From assembly GCA_035610835.1 (NCBI GenBank), contig CM069448.1, forward strand, positions 7,751,607 through 7,815,606: a stretch of 64,000 nucleotides of DNA, written 5' to 3'. Every line of letters begins with the position of its first letter. The stretch's first letter is position 1. Made by a program: the position numbers and the translations under genes. Shown piece after piece: positions 35,336 through 46,553 of this stretch. This stretch comes from Ophiura sarsii. Taxonomy: Eukaryota; Echinodermata; Ophiuroidea; Amphilepidida; Ophiuridae. The notes under the pieces were generated by a model. The model made no database searches. It saw only the letters and a program-made list of their open reading frames with translations, and was not told the DNA's origin.

Positions 35336-35688
35336 AGGTAGTTGTTCCGATTGCTGGCCCGATTTTCAACTTAATGTTTTCTGTTTCATATGGAAGGTCA
35401 TCCTTAAATGTGTCACATTCCAAAGTTTGAGTTGCATTAACTGCAATAGTTCTTATTTTTGACAAGGCCACAATTATGTTGCCCATTGAGTAGCACACAA
35501 ACTGGCTGGTGGTTAACCACCTTTGGCAGTAATTCACTACATTTTTTCCTATAATTTCTAAATGGAACATTTCTGGCCCCTAAGATTTTACAGACATATG
35601 AGAAAAATATGAGGATTCTTCTGATATCAAAATAGCTTGATGTGAAAAAAAAATCATAGCCCCCAAAAAGTGATCAGGTCATATACCT
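35336..35688. mobile_element. TTAA-type MITE family B, copy 1 (complete)
   Basis: TTAA|AGGTAGTTGTTCCGATT on the left, GTGATCAGGTCATATACCT|TTAA on the right. Two related copies lie at 36976-37322 and 37534-37859. Shared internal landmarks include TGGTTAACCACCTTTG and AAATGGAACATTTCTGG. Confidence 0.85.
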
Positions 35689-35824
35689 TTAATCAAGTTT
35701 TGCTGTGTTTTTGTGAGTAGAAACAACACTAATGGTAATTTTTAACGTTCATCTTGAATTCTGAAGAAAATTATTTAAAAAAAAAAAATCTTCAACACTA
35801 CTTTGTGTCCCTTTAAGAGGGCGC

Positions 35825-36050
35825 TTTTAGGATTCCATTTTTTTTTTGGGGGGGGGGGGGAAATGCGTGCGAAAATGTTGGCTTTTAATGTACAAATTGC
35901 CTGAAAGTAGCTTAATTTGTTCTGAATTAGACATTTTAGACCAATTTTAAGTAATTTTGACATTAAAACTCAATTTTTTGTGATTGTTTGGGGGGGGGGG
36001 GGCAAAATGGGGTGGGGCTTGAGCTGACTGCCACCCCCCCACCACCCGTC
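35825..36050 (-). repeat. Dispersed repeat with poly-G boundaries (inverted to 57125-57420)
   Basis: GGCTTTTAATGTACAAATTG, AGCTTAATTTGTTCTGAATT and GGGGTGGGGCTTGAGCTGA match, in opposite orientation, the segment at 57125-57420. Poly-G runs lie at both ends. No coding frame. Probably a MITE or decayed retroelement. Confidence 0.65.
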
Positions 36051-36112
36051 CCGCGTTATACTGTGTTAATGTTGATTTTGTATAAATGATTTCATTTGTT
36101 CATTCCATACAG

Positions 36113-36226
36113 AGATAAATAGTGTTACACCCTCAAACGGTAGCCTGGAAGGAGGCACCCTTCTGACTATCAACGGGAATTATTTCAACGAGACTCGGAT
36201 ATCGGAATATAATGTCTCAGTCGGAG
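36113..36226 (+). CDS. IPT/TIG-domain exon (first half of the domain)
   Basis: A 114-base exon between CCATACAG and GGAG|GTAGGT, phase 1 at both ends. It encodes INSVTPSNGSLEGGTLLTIN then GNYFNETRISEYNVSVG. P-x-x-G-S-x-x-GGT-x-LTI-x-G-x-x-F is the conserved start of IPT/TIG immunoglobulin-like domains, as in fibrocystin-like (PKHD1/PKHD1L1) proteins; plexin/Met and other TIG proteins are alternatives. An IPT domain is about 85 residues, so the second half must be on a later exon, which I could not find. Symmetric phase 1-1 exons are typical of extracellular domains. A TTAA MITE starts 24 bp after the donor. The domain call is firm; the gene name is not. Confidence 0.75.
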
Positions 36227-36249
36227 GTAGGTCTGATCATACTGTTTAA

Positions 36250-36476
36250 CCCCCTGAGCACTACCTGCTTCTTACAGTGACTCTGATTGGCTCATTACAG
36301 GATATAATGTGATCTACCCTTGTGAGTAACCAATCAAAAAAGTGCTTTTATAAGTCGTTATCAACCATACCACTATTCTTACAGTATCTCTGATTGGCTA
36401 AATGTATAGTATAGCACTCTTTGTAACCAATCAAAATTATACTTAATGCCGATATAGGCAGGTAGTGCTCAGGGGG
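36250..36476. mobile_element. 227-bp TTAA MITE (family C)
   Basis: TTAA (36246-36249) then CCCCCTGAGCACTACCTGC; right end is the exact inverse GCAGGTAGTGCTCAGGGGG then TTAA (36477-36480). 19-bp perfect inverted ends; inner GATTGG/CCAATC words are also paired. It lies in the intron right after the TIG exon. Confidence 0.9.
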
Positions 36477-36975
36477 TTAAAGTCAAATCTATTAAATAAG
36501 ATGCAAAGCTCTCTCATTGTAAAATGGTGACAGGCAATATATAACAACTTTAAAATGATTTTGGTTGCACAACCATTGTGGTCTGATGTTGTGTGACTTT
36601 TACTTTTACCCAGATGCTTGGATTGCAACATTTGTAGCATTTTCTTCTCCTAAACGTAACTTGTGTCCCAATCTGCCCTGTAGAACTAATAGGTATGTCA
36701 TTGATTGAATTGAAAATTGCTACACAAACAAAAAAGCAACCCCAACAAATAGACTAACAAGGAAAAGAAAGTAAGGCAGCATAGTTCAAACTATTTAGTA
36801 CTACTTATAAAAGTTGTCACAATATGTGAACCAACTTGCCGCCAAACATACATCAGATAACGATATGTTACTCACACAAACCAAGATCAGTCGAAATTTG
36901 GTGCAGAATTAGAACAAACAATAATCTCTGTTTGACAATTTTCAATTCAATTCAATTCAATTCAATTTAATTTAA

Positions 36976-37322
36976 AGGTAGATGTTCTGATTTCTGGCCC
37001 GATTTTCAACTCGATGTTTTCTATTTTACATGAGAGGTCATCCTTAGAATTGTCATATCCCAAAGTTTGTGTTGCATAACTGCAATGGTTCTAATTTTAG
37101 AAGCACAAGGTCATAATACATTTGCCCATTGAGTAGTACACAGACTTACTGGTGGTTAACCACCTTTGTCAGTAATTCACCACCTTTTAGCCTATAATTT
37201 CTAAATGGAACATTTCTGGCCCCTAAGATACTACAGATATAATGAGAAAAATATGGGGATTCTTCTGATATCAAAATATCTTGATGTGAAAAAAATAAAT
37301 CATAGCCCAAAAAAGTGATCGG
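36976..37322. mobile_element. TTAA-type MITE family B, copy 2
   Basis: Starts TTAA|AGGTAGATGTTCTGATT just after a (TTCAA)n run (36942-36970). The right end is truncated near GTGATCGGAACA, where it merges into the TTTAA array. Confidence 0.8.
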
Positions 37323-37326
37323 AACA

Positions 37327-37533
37327 TTTTAATTTAATTTAATTTAATTTAATTTAATTTAATTTAATTTAATTTAATTTAATTTAAATTAAATTAAATT
37401 CAATTCAATTAATAATTTAATTTAATTTAATTTAATTTAATTTAATTTAATTTAATTTAATTTAATTTAATTTAATTTAATTTAATTTAATTTAATTTAA
37501 TTTAATTTAATTTAGTTTAATTTAATTTAATTT
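37327..37533. repeat. (AATTT)n pentanucleotide microsatellite, ~200 bp
   Basis: Nearly pure AATTT repeats broken by AAATTAAATTAAATTCAATTC near 37385-37410, where the phase inverts. It lies exactly between two family B MITE copies whose facing ends are missing. Confidence 0.9.
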
Positions 37534-37859
37534 CAACTTGAAGTTTTCTATTCTACATGATCTGAAAGGTCATCCTTAAAAAAGTTGTGTTCCAAAGTTT
37601 GAGTTGCATATAGCTCTAATGGTTCTTATTTTAGACGCACAAGATGCTGTGAACTGTTGAGTAGGACACAAACTATATCGGTGGTTACCACCATTCGCGG
37701 TAATTCGACGTTATTTCATCAATTTCTCCGTAATAATACCGATTTAGGCCGTCAAATTTCAGTATGATGATGAGAAAAATACAACTTTCATATGATATGA
37801 AAATCTCCGTATGTTTGAAATAATTCTATGTTACGAAAATGTGATCGGGTCATCTACCT
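37534..37859. mobile_element. TTAA-type MITE family B, copy 3 (diverged)
   Basis: Left end lost in the microsatellite; right end GTGATCGGGTCATCTACCT then TTAA (37860-37863). Internal landmarks (GGTCATCCTTAAA, CAAAGTTTGAGTTGCAT) match copies 1 and 2 with more changes. Confidence 0.7.
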
Positions 37860-37863
37860 TTAA

Positions 37864-39215
37864 TTCAATTTATTCAGCAATATGTATACAGAAAATATAA
37901 TAATAACTCAATGTGACAAAGAGGCTAGGAGCCCCAAAAGAAACCCTGATAGCGGGCTTATAATATGGGGACCCTTAAAACAAGAAATGAATGTAGACTA
38001 GATGAAAAACAAACCAAAAACAACAAACATACAAGCAAAACAAGACAAGACAAAAACAGAGACAACACAGAATATAACAAAAATCATAACAACATAGAAC
38101 AAAACCAATACAAAACAAAGAGACAGGAACATTGAACGAAAGAAAAGCAGGTCATTTACTGTGCGAACTTCAAGAGGTAGAAGAGACTAAAGAGGGAAAG
38201 AGGAGGGAATGAAAATGAAGGATAGAGGAGAAAGAAACAAAGAAAGGGAGGCTAGAGAACAAAATGATGTGTTGTCATGAGAAAGTGTGCTTGTTTAAGG
38301 TGTAACATGAGTAGAAATATAATGATGCTTGTGCTGTCTTTTGAATGATTGTTTATTTGTGATATTTGCGAGTGTGTTGGGAAGATTGTTCCAAAGCCTA
38401 GCATCATGGTATAGATCTGATGTTTTTCAGCGGTGGTCTTTGGGAGAGGAACGTGAAGTTTGTGTGCTTGTCTAGTTTAATGTACGGGAATTTGTCTGTT
38501 TGTGGTGAAATAGTTTGCAAAGTTGGGAGGAAGGTTGTTGTAAAAGTAGTCGTGCATAAACAGTGCGGTTTGAAGCTGATTGATATCGGTGATTTCTAAT
38601 GTTTTAGAGAGGTAAGGTGTGTGCCCAGTGACGTGAGTTTGTTATTGTGCGAATAGCCTATTTCTGAGTGATATTTAAGCTGGTGAGTGTAGACTGGTAA
38701 TTCGAAGCCCAAATTATGTTGCAGTAGCTGATGTGTGGAAGAACCAACGTGTTATAAAGTGATTTTAAAATGTGGTGAGGAAGATGATGCTTAACTCTGT
38801 AGATGGTACCTATGGCGTGGGATGCCCTTGTGATAATAGAATTAATGTGGTGGTTCCAAGTGAGTTTATCATCTATGGTAATACCAAGAAATTTAGTGGT
38901 GTGGACTTGTGAGATGTCTTGATTGTCAATTGTGAATTTGTTAGAGTGATGAGGAGTTTTAGGTGAGAAAAGCATGTAGTTAGTTTTAGAGACATTCAAC
39001 GAAAGTTTATTTGCCCTGAACTAGTCAGTGACGTGTGTTATAGTTCAGTGTTCATGTTATGGTAAAGTGATTCAAGATCTGAATGAGAAAGGAAAATATT
39101 AGTATCGTCTGCATAGAGGATGAGTTTGAGTATACTAGTGTTAGTAATGTTATTCATGTAGATGATGAAAAAGAGGGGACCTAAAATAGAGCCCTGGGAA
39201 CTCCGACAGTGATTT
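37864..39215 (-). pseudogene. 5'-truncated non-LTR retrotransposon, reverse-transcriptase remnant
   Basis: On the minus strand, QGSILGPLFFIIYMNN then LILYADDTNIFLSH (YADD active-site box at 39104-39115) are hallmarks of LINE reverse transcriptase. A frame-shifted continuation NVSKTNYMLFS, FLGITIDDKLTWNHHI and LYNTLVLPHISYCNIIW covers the thumb region, and further broken frames reach about 38290. At least two frameshifts and several stops show it is dead. The 3'UTR ends with AATAAA (37869-37874). The 5' end is cut inside the polymerase domain. The style fits the jockey/CR1 group; clade not resolved. Confidence 0.85.
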
Positions 39216-39224
39216 TTTAGATCT

Positions 39225-39470
39225 GATTTTTAGATCTGATTTCCTTAATACCAACAAGAAGGGACCATCTCAAATATGTAACAATAAACTATAGAAAACA
39301 AAGGATAAAGAACAATGGAGGGATTATAATTGAGTAAATTGTTGTGGGATGTAAAGCAATAATAGTGGGGATTTAAAAAGGAGCTGATCATAAAATTTCC
39401 TCAAACCGTTGAAATTATGTGACGATTACTTTAACAATACACATCTAGTAGCTGTGAAGATAGCAGTTAA
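39225..39470. repeat. Fragment shared with the 44298-45666 element
   Basis: AGAAGGGACCATCTCAAAT, AACAATGGAGGGATTATAAT and TGTGACGATTACTTTAACAA match 44640-44900 in the same order. It is an internal piece without the ends. The truncated LINE begins right beside it, so the LINE may have inserted into this element. Confidence 0.7.
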
Positions 39471-40575
39471 ACAAAACAAAACATAGAGGTTAAACAAAAC
39501 AAAACAAAACATAGGCCTAACAGTCTATATCGAAACAAATTTATAAAACTTTAAGGGCATCAGTCACAGGAGTCCATATATAGTCACAGCTTGCTTTCAT
39601 AAAGCCTTGATATAATACCAATACTCTATCATTCAAAATGAACCAGAGGTAGACAGAACTAAAGCTAAAGGTTGAGTTAAGGACGAGTCAAGCTAAATTG
39701 GTGATAATGGTCGAGTTAATGCCTGTGTGGACAAGAGTCATGTTAACTTAACACAACCTTTTTATCACGACCAATTTACCTCTGGAAAAAGTCAGAGGTA
39801 AAGTCCTATCTCTACCAGTCGCATGGAGTTAACGATAGCTCAAGGTAAATGTGACCTTTCAAAAATGTAATTGACCTGCTGCTGAAGACTTCCGGGTCAA
39901 TTTCACATTCACATTTACCATTTATTGAGTTGATATCCTTTTCGTCAATATTTTTCAAAATTAGTCTAATGTTCAATTAATATTTTTGCAATCTATATCA
40001 ATTTCCATTGACTGAATACGCGCTATGATTACATATCAATTTTTATGCAGAGAAGATACAAAAAGAGGTTTGACTGGTTTGTTCACAAAATTAGAACATC
40101 CGGAACATAACTCAGGCTGTTGTGTTAAATTTGACAGGTTAATCGGTCATGATAAAAGATGTGGTGCCTGCGTATGGACAATCAGTCGAGTTAGCAAAAA
40201 TATTTCAGGTATTTTATCATGGGTCATCGAGTTGAAAGCCATGTCTGAACGCAGCTTATGTCATTTTGCCTGAATATTGGTATATAAAGCTCTACTATAC
40301 CAATATGTGACTTATGGACTGAAGTGACTGACCCCATGTGATTAAATCAGTTTTTTTTTTATATACCATAGAATGGGGATACTTTGACCCATTTTTTAAC
40401 ATTTTGATTGATATTGCATGGAAGATACTTTTTGTTTGTAAACTATAGTAGATTCATAAACTCTGGCGTATCGGTTTCTATTTTGGACCTCGTTTATTGG
40501 GCATTAGATCAGGGATACTATTAATTTTGGGATAGGAAAGTCCTATACTAACGTACGTAGCGAAAACGGTCCCTT
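39471..40575. other. No gene recognised
   Basis: AT-rich sequence. AACAAAACAAAACA runs near 39475-39510 are simple repeats. Segments around 39650-39830 have GAGGTA/TACCTC words in both orientations and may be a decayed foldback element. An 82-codon frame at 40025 lacks splice sites or a known domain. Confidence 0.4.
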
Positions 40576-40930
40576 TTGCATATTTGAATAAATTATGGTA
40601 ATCGTTTGGAACTTTTACTTGTTGTTCCACGGACTACTTCTTCATTTGGAGATCGCGCATTTTCGGTTGCTGCACCAACTCTCTGGAACTCACTACCTTA
40701 TAATTTAAGATGCTGTGATTCACTTGACTCTTTTAAGAACTTGTTAAAAACAAGATTATTTGACTCAGTTTATAATTGATTTCTTTGTATATACATGTAC
40801 ATGTATATGCAAATCATCCTTGTTTATGTATTTTACATGTTAATTTGTATTTTTGTTTTATATGTTGCGCCTCGGAATAGTTTTACCTAGATTGACGGCG
40901 CATTATAAATGCCATTATTATTATTATTAA
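40576..40930 (+). pseudogene. LINE 3' end: last ~65 codons of reverse transcriptase plus 3'UTR
   Basis: The frame ending at 40779 reads NYGNRLELLLVVPRTTSS then FGDRAFSVAAPTLWNSLP and KNLLKTRLFDSVYN-stop. FGDRAFSVAAPxLWNSLP is the near-universal C-terminal signature of CR1/L2-type LINE polymerases. The 3'UTR runs on through TTGCGCCTCGGAATAG to an ATT repeat tail (about 40912-40930). The rest of the element is missing, as expected for a 5'-truncated insertion. Confidence 0.85.
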
Positions 40931-41473
40931 TGCGTCGGTGACCGGCGTAGATTTACACACAATTTGCTGTCAAAAAATGATACTGACACTGGAGTTGGTT
41001 ATCCAACTCCAGCGGTTTTTGGATGAAATAATTTAGTTTCAACGTGTGATGAATTTTATGGGGTCATATAATCAAAATCCCGGGCAAAATCCATTGTTAC
41101 ATTGAAAGCAATGGAAATTCAAAATTAGCGGCCGTTCGTCTGCTACAATCACGCCTTATCAGTATAGCGCCACCAATTCTATGCTGACTAAATTTTAATT
41201 TAAAAGTGGACTCCGATCGGCAAGCTGAGAGGCACACCCCTGATTAGATGTTATTATTTGCACTCCATAATCAAATGCTATTCATGATAGTGTGGCTGAT
41301 CATCATGCCAACCAAATACTAAATCCAACAGCTTGAAATTGTGATTCCTTTAGAAGCGGTCACCACAATAAAAAAAATCAACCATCAAATGAAAAATGTT
41401 ATGTTTGTCATTTTACCTATTCATAATTTTTAGTGGATAATCAAGTTTAACTTTTTATTATTTTCCACTTTTA

Positions 41474-41799
41474 GGTCGTCCGTAGGAAGAGACCTTATGG
41501 CAGCATCCTTCGTGTGTGTTTTCTGTGGTGTCTGTCTGTGGTGGGGGTGTGTCTGTCAACAATTTGGTATACACTTTTTTGTTTTATCCATTTCTTCTCC
41601 ATACAGTAACCAATTGCAATCAAACCTCGGTCATAGATGCAACATGGAAACCTTCATATGTTAATGAGGTCAAAGGTCATATACCAAGGTCAAAGGTCAT
41701 CTGAGGTTAAGATGTAAAATTGGTGGCATATGTAAAATTGATTACATTTAAACAGATGAAGTACAATTGCAACCACACTACCCATATAAACGGACGACC
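41474..41799. mobile_element. Short element with 10-bp inverted ends and two DR1 AGGTCA motifs
   Basis: GGTCGTCCGT (41474-41483) and ACGGACGACC (41790-41799) are perfect inverted copies. Inside are GTGTCTGTC words and two exact AGGTCAAAGGTCA direct repeats (41667-41679, 41687-41699). The layout resembles the satellite-bearing elements at 46.5-51.9 kb (short inverted ends, AGGTCA-rich core), but the sequences differ. No coding frame. Confidence 0.45.
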
Positions 41800-41803
41800 T
41801 ATT

Positions 41804-43413
41804 TGGGACCGCTGTCCCTATTTTTATTATGAGCACCAAAAAACGACCCGGGGTTTGTTTGCACGTGAAATAAAGGAAACAATAAAATAAATCGATTTAT
41901 TTGTGAGAAAACACAAAATAATTCAATCACCATTTTTTTATAAACATTGGCCTGAGATGGAGAAAAAGTTATATCAACCAAGATACGGATTATAAACGTT
42001 ACTTTGTGTATTTCTGGCTATGAGACCGCCTGAATAATGGGGATTGGGGGATTTTATCTGAATAACAACACTTCTTCTTTATCGAAAATATGCGGGCAGA
42101 TAATTTTAGCCGCAAGTTTCCTGTCACTAGGTTTAATCATGTTCACCCTATCTGTATTCTGTACATAGTGTTGAATACATACAGGCACTGATGATGACAA
42201 GGTAAATTAGCCTTGCATATTATGATTAAAATTTGAGTGCCTCCCTCTTTGCTTCTGATACCTCTGACTCAAATGGTAAATCGACCAATGTTGGTGAATC
42301 AACTATAGACTATAGTGAATTCATCGAAGAGCGATCTTTGGTGCTTGGATGGTCAGGGTGATGAGCAAAAATAAGATTTACTGTCTTCTGGCGTATGTCT
42401 CGACCCTTATCTATAATGTGAATTGAAACAATTAAGCTGCCTTATGCAATATACACAACACTGTTCCAATGCATATTATTTTCATCATACACATGCACGT
42501 AGCAGCTATGTCTAATGTACCATTCAAAGAGAGACAAATATTGAACCATTTGCGCATTATTTGAAATCAAAAGGCTTTGAAATCGTCACCTGTGATTTCG
42601 GCATATGAATAAAAACGCAAAGCTGAAAAAGATTGAAAGTGATGAACTTAGAAGATTTACCACAACGCAGGAGGCCACAATTATTTTTAGTAACAGTAAA
42701 AAGTAAAAACCTAAATTCGAAACATTCCTGAAACGCAGCGATCATGGACATACAATGTAGAGTTGAAAGCGAAATACCAACATCAAGTAGTTTAATTAAA
42801 CATCGTTTTTGTTTACCGAATAACAATTAAATTACTTCACAGACTTCGTGATATTATTATATTCATGGTAATTATGGTAATGCCGACTGGCTAAAAAGAC
42901 TACTACACGACGAATATATGAGTGCAGTGAGTTTGAATCAATAGACTTATTTCTTTTGAACAAAAGACACAGCACTGAGCTAATTATGGTATCGCATTAA
43001 ATTTGTATGACTTTATATCTCATTATGCTGTAAAATGAAAACAATTTATAATGTTATGTGCACGCAATATTACTTTATCAATGCTATTCAGATTTCACCT
43101 GATGATAGCTAACATTCACATCTTCCAATTAAACATAGAAATTACCATGTTTCTTCGGATTCCTGAGTGTAAATTAAAACGGCAAGTGATGCAAAATGTC
43201 AAAACCCGCTTTATCGTGCATAGATTATGCAAATTAGGTATTATATGTGTCAAATAATATTCGAAATTTGAATTATTTCAATAGAGCTGTTTGTTCACTT
43301 CGATATACAGAAAACCAATAAATCCCAACCATTTCCATTGGTGTTTTAAAACTTTTATAGTAAAATTGGGAAAATTACATTTTTTAAGAAAAATCTGTTA
43401 AATTAGAAATTAT
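41804..43413. other. No gene recognised
   Basis: AT-rich sequence with short unrelated frames on both strands. No repeat ends, RNA gene or matched splice sites were seen. Confidence 0.45.
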
Positions 43414-43417
43414 TTAA

Positions 43418-43735
43418 AGGTATATTATGTGATCTTTCCAGGGAACGCCCTCAACATCGAAAAAAAATAGAAAGCAGATTTTCTTGCAGATTTACATTTC
43501 TGATCATAAATCATGCACACATTCCAAGTTACAGGGCGATACGGTTCTTAATTACGTCAAAATCATGGTTTTAGAGTGAAAATAAACTGTCGGGATTCCG
43601 ACAGTTTATATTTTTCACTCTAAATTCACTCTAAAACCATGATTTTGAGGTAATTAGGTATCGTATCGCTCTGTAACTTGGAATGTATGTATGATTTATG
43701 ATCGAAAATGTAAATCTGCAAGAAAATCTACTTTC
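43418..43735. mobile_element. TTAA MITE family A, right end truncated
   Basis: TTAA (43414-43417) then AGGTATATTATGTGATC; the central palindrome GTCGGGATTCCGAC is present; the right arm stops at GAAAATCTACTTTCT before reaching the terminus. Its short frames share YIPSYRAIR with the element at 375, an effect of the shared arms. Confidence 0.85.
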
Positions 43736-44297
43736 TCGTAGTGTTAATGAATTTCGCGTAGTGTTAATGAATTTCCCTTTTGACACTTGTGTGAAGGATC
43801 GATTTTTTGTGAGTGTTCTCGTGTGGTTTTTGCTCTTTGTTTGTATTAGCCAATGAGAGCGTTTGTGGGCGTTTTGTTGTTCATCCCACTCCCCGATCGC
43901 GAGTTGCTTTTCTCTCACAGTTTTTTAGTCATTCGCTCTGTGTTTTTGATGAAGTAAGCACGCTTTTACCAGCTCTATAAATTTAAATTTCCCACCCTCC
44001 CTCCCAAAAGGTAGTCTTGGGTACATTGGACATGTGTGTTTTTGCTGGTTATCCCCATAATTGGTATCTTTATTTGTGTATACATTCCAGTTGTTTTGGC
44101 AGTTTTGGTTTTTTCTTTCAATGTAAAAAAGTACTTTACAATCATTTAAAATTGTAACCGTTGATATGCATTATTTATTCAACACGTATTTGTACAAAAT
44201 CTAATGCAAATTGTGCGTTTTCCCACAAAGGAGTTAAAATTTGGTTTAAATTAAACCAGTATGAAATTATGGAAATTTATTGTTGGTACTCATTGTA

Positions 44298-45666
44298 CGA
44301 GGGGCATTCAGTAAATAATGAAAGTGATCATGGTATGGGATGCATGAGTGATTCTATTGAGGGATAATGTGATCAATACAAAGTATGAACCTTTGTCTTT
44401 CAAACAATACACTTTTGGAATGTTAGATACCTTTGGTTATGTAATGTCATTAACATAAACACAATAGGTTATAGACACTGACTGAAATCTGTCAATTATT
44501 TGGCTGGATATGTAATATGTTGAAAATGGGTTGATCGATACATTTGCGTATATCTCGGCAATGCAAGCATAAAAACAGATAACACTTGGCACATAGTTAG
44601 AACACACACTTATCTCCGCTTGACATTATTTTTTAGACCTGAATTCCTTAACGCAAATAAGAAGGGACCATCTCAAATGCGCTTTTATTTAGCAAAATCC
44701 GCAATAATATACCTTTGAAAACAACAAAGGATAAAGAACAATGGAGGGATTATAATTTAGTAAATTTGTGTGGGATGTAAAGCAATAATAGTGGGGATTT
44801 CAGAAGGAGCTGTTCATAAAATTTCCTCAAACCATTGAAATTATGTGACGATTACTTTAACAATACATATATAGTAGCTCTAAAGATAACAGTAATAAGA
44901 GAGGTTGTGGCAGCCATCTTTGATTGATACATTCATGTTTATCTATATTTTGACTATCACAATATTTAAACACATTGATTTAAGCATTTTTAATTATTTC
45001 TGATTAGAATTTGAAGGCACAGTAAGCTTTTATCTGGTAAATTTCTTGATTTTAGCCATTTGTGGCCCTGTTCAAAATGATCTGCCGTCTGCGCATGCGC
45101 ACTTTTTCTGCAGGTTTCATGCGAATAAGTTCAGAAAATTAGTTAACTATCATATGGAATCTCCCAAACTGGTTAATTGCTTGGATTTTTCATAAATTGT
45201 TTGATTTTCCGCAATATTAGTGATTCGCTGACTGGGCATTTTTCAATGAAAATTGGCTATTTGAAATACTGATATTTGTATACTTTTTATTTGATTGCCT
45301 CTCCTTACTTTTTACTCATATACTACATACATCAAATTACACAGGGATTTAAGTTATTGTCTTTTTATCATACTTACGTGAACAAAAATGGGATTTACCT
45401 GCTTCTGGTGTCATGTTATGCAATCTTCTTATCACATGTTTCATACAAATAATTCAAATTTCCCGCCAAATAACTGATTAAGTAGTGTCCCAAGTGTACT
45501 TACTTTGAGACAATGCTATGACGTCATAGTTCACACTTATAAATCCAAAACTGTACTGTTTGAAAGATAAAGGTTCATACTTTGTATTGATCACATTATC
45601 CCCTCAATAGAATCACTCATGCATCCCATACCATGATCACTTTCATTATTTACTGAATGCCCCTCG
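44298..45666. mobile_element. Mariner-sized inverted-repeat element, TA-flanked, non-coding
   Basis: TA|CGAGGGGCATTCAGTAAAT on the left and ATTTACTGAATGCCCCTCG|TA on the right. Arms match for about 120 bp (TACAAAGTATGAACCTTT inverted at 45570). Length 1369 bp and TA flanks fit Tc1/mariner, but no transposase frame is visible. A fragment of its interior occurs at 39225-39470. Confidence 0.75.
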
Positions 45667-46550
45667 TATGTACATGTAACGAAAAGGTATCGTTAAATTT
45701 ATGCAAAGATCGTAACAGGATCTTGGATTTGTTCCTACATCATTAGTCGATTAGTGGACGCAAGAGCGGATGGGTGAAGTAATCTTTCCATCCTCGTCGT
45801 AAAAACTCGTAAAAGAATTACGTCCTGTTTAAATCTGTTTTCAGCCCTTATGTAAACAAAATTTGTGTAATGCAATTTTCAAGGGAGACAATTGCATGTC
45901 TACCCTTTTAAACTTGATATAAATTCGCGGTTCTGCTTTAATAATGCTGTTGTGTCTATGTCAATTCAATTCAGTTTTGGATGGGTATAGGTTTCATTCC
46001 TTCCACGTCGTATCGTATGCTGGTAATTAATTCTGACTTCAGCCCTTAGTACAGTTTGTGGCTGTCTGGGCTGAATGGGAAAACCGTTCTTACCATTCGC
46101 GTTTTACAATGTAGGTCAGAAATTCGTACTAATTATATTGCAAACATTATTATATCGTTTGAATTGTTTTGGCGTATGTGTCAGTGCAAAAAAAATAGCA
46201 GTCTTGCTTCTCATCATCACGGTGGCTTCCGCAAAATTTTGGTCTGTCCGTGTTATCCTTTCTGAGCGTCAGGTGGCAATTTACCATTACATTGGGCAAA
46301 AGGTGCTTTTTCAACATATGGAGCCATTTTTTTAAAAATTGCCCATAAGTGGACATTTTGTCCAAAAATAGGATATTGATATTATTAATCCATTTTAGGT
46401 GTTATTGTGAGCTTTTAACATCTTAAAAGATGTTAAATTGTGTGAAACAAGTTGAGGATCAGACAAAATAAGTCAAGATTTTCTTTTTTTACAGATTATT
46501 ACAAAAACTGCACTTTTTTGTAAAAAATAACATAAACTTGGTCTTGGTTT
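45667..46550. other. No gene recognised
   Basis: Unremarkable AT-rich sequence. Overlapping short frames at 46056-46365 lie on both strands and have no domain signature. Confidence 0.4.
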
Positions 46551-46553
46551 TTT

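Noticed and set aside
41584..41664. Possible second half of the TIG domain (VTNCNQTSVIDATW), phase compatible with the exon at 36113
   Set aside because: It lies inside a short inverted-repeat element and lacks the conserved I-x-C pattern; resemblance judged accidental.
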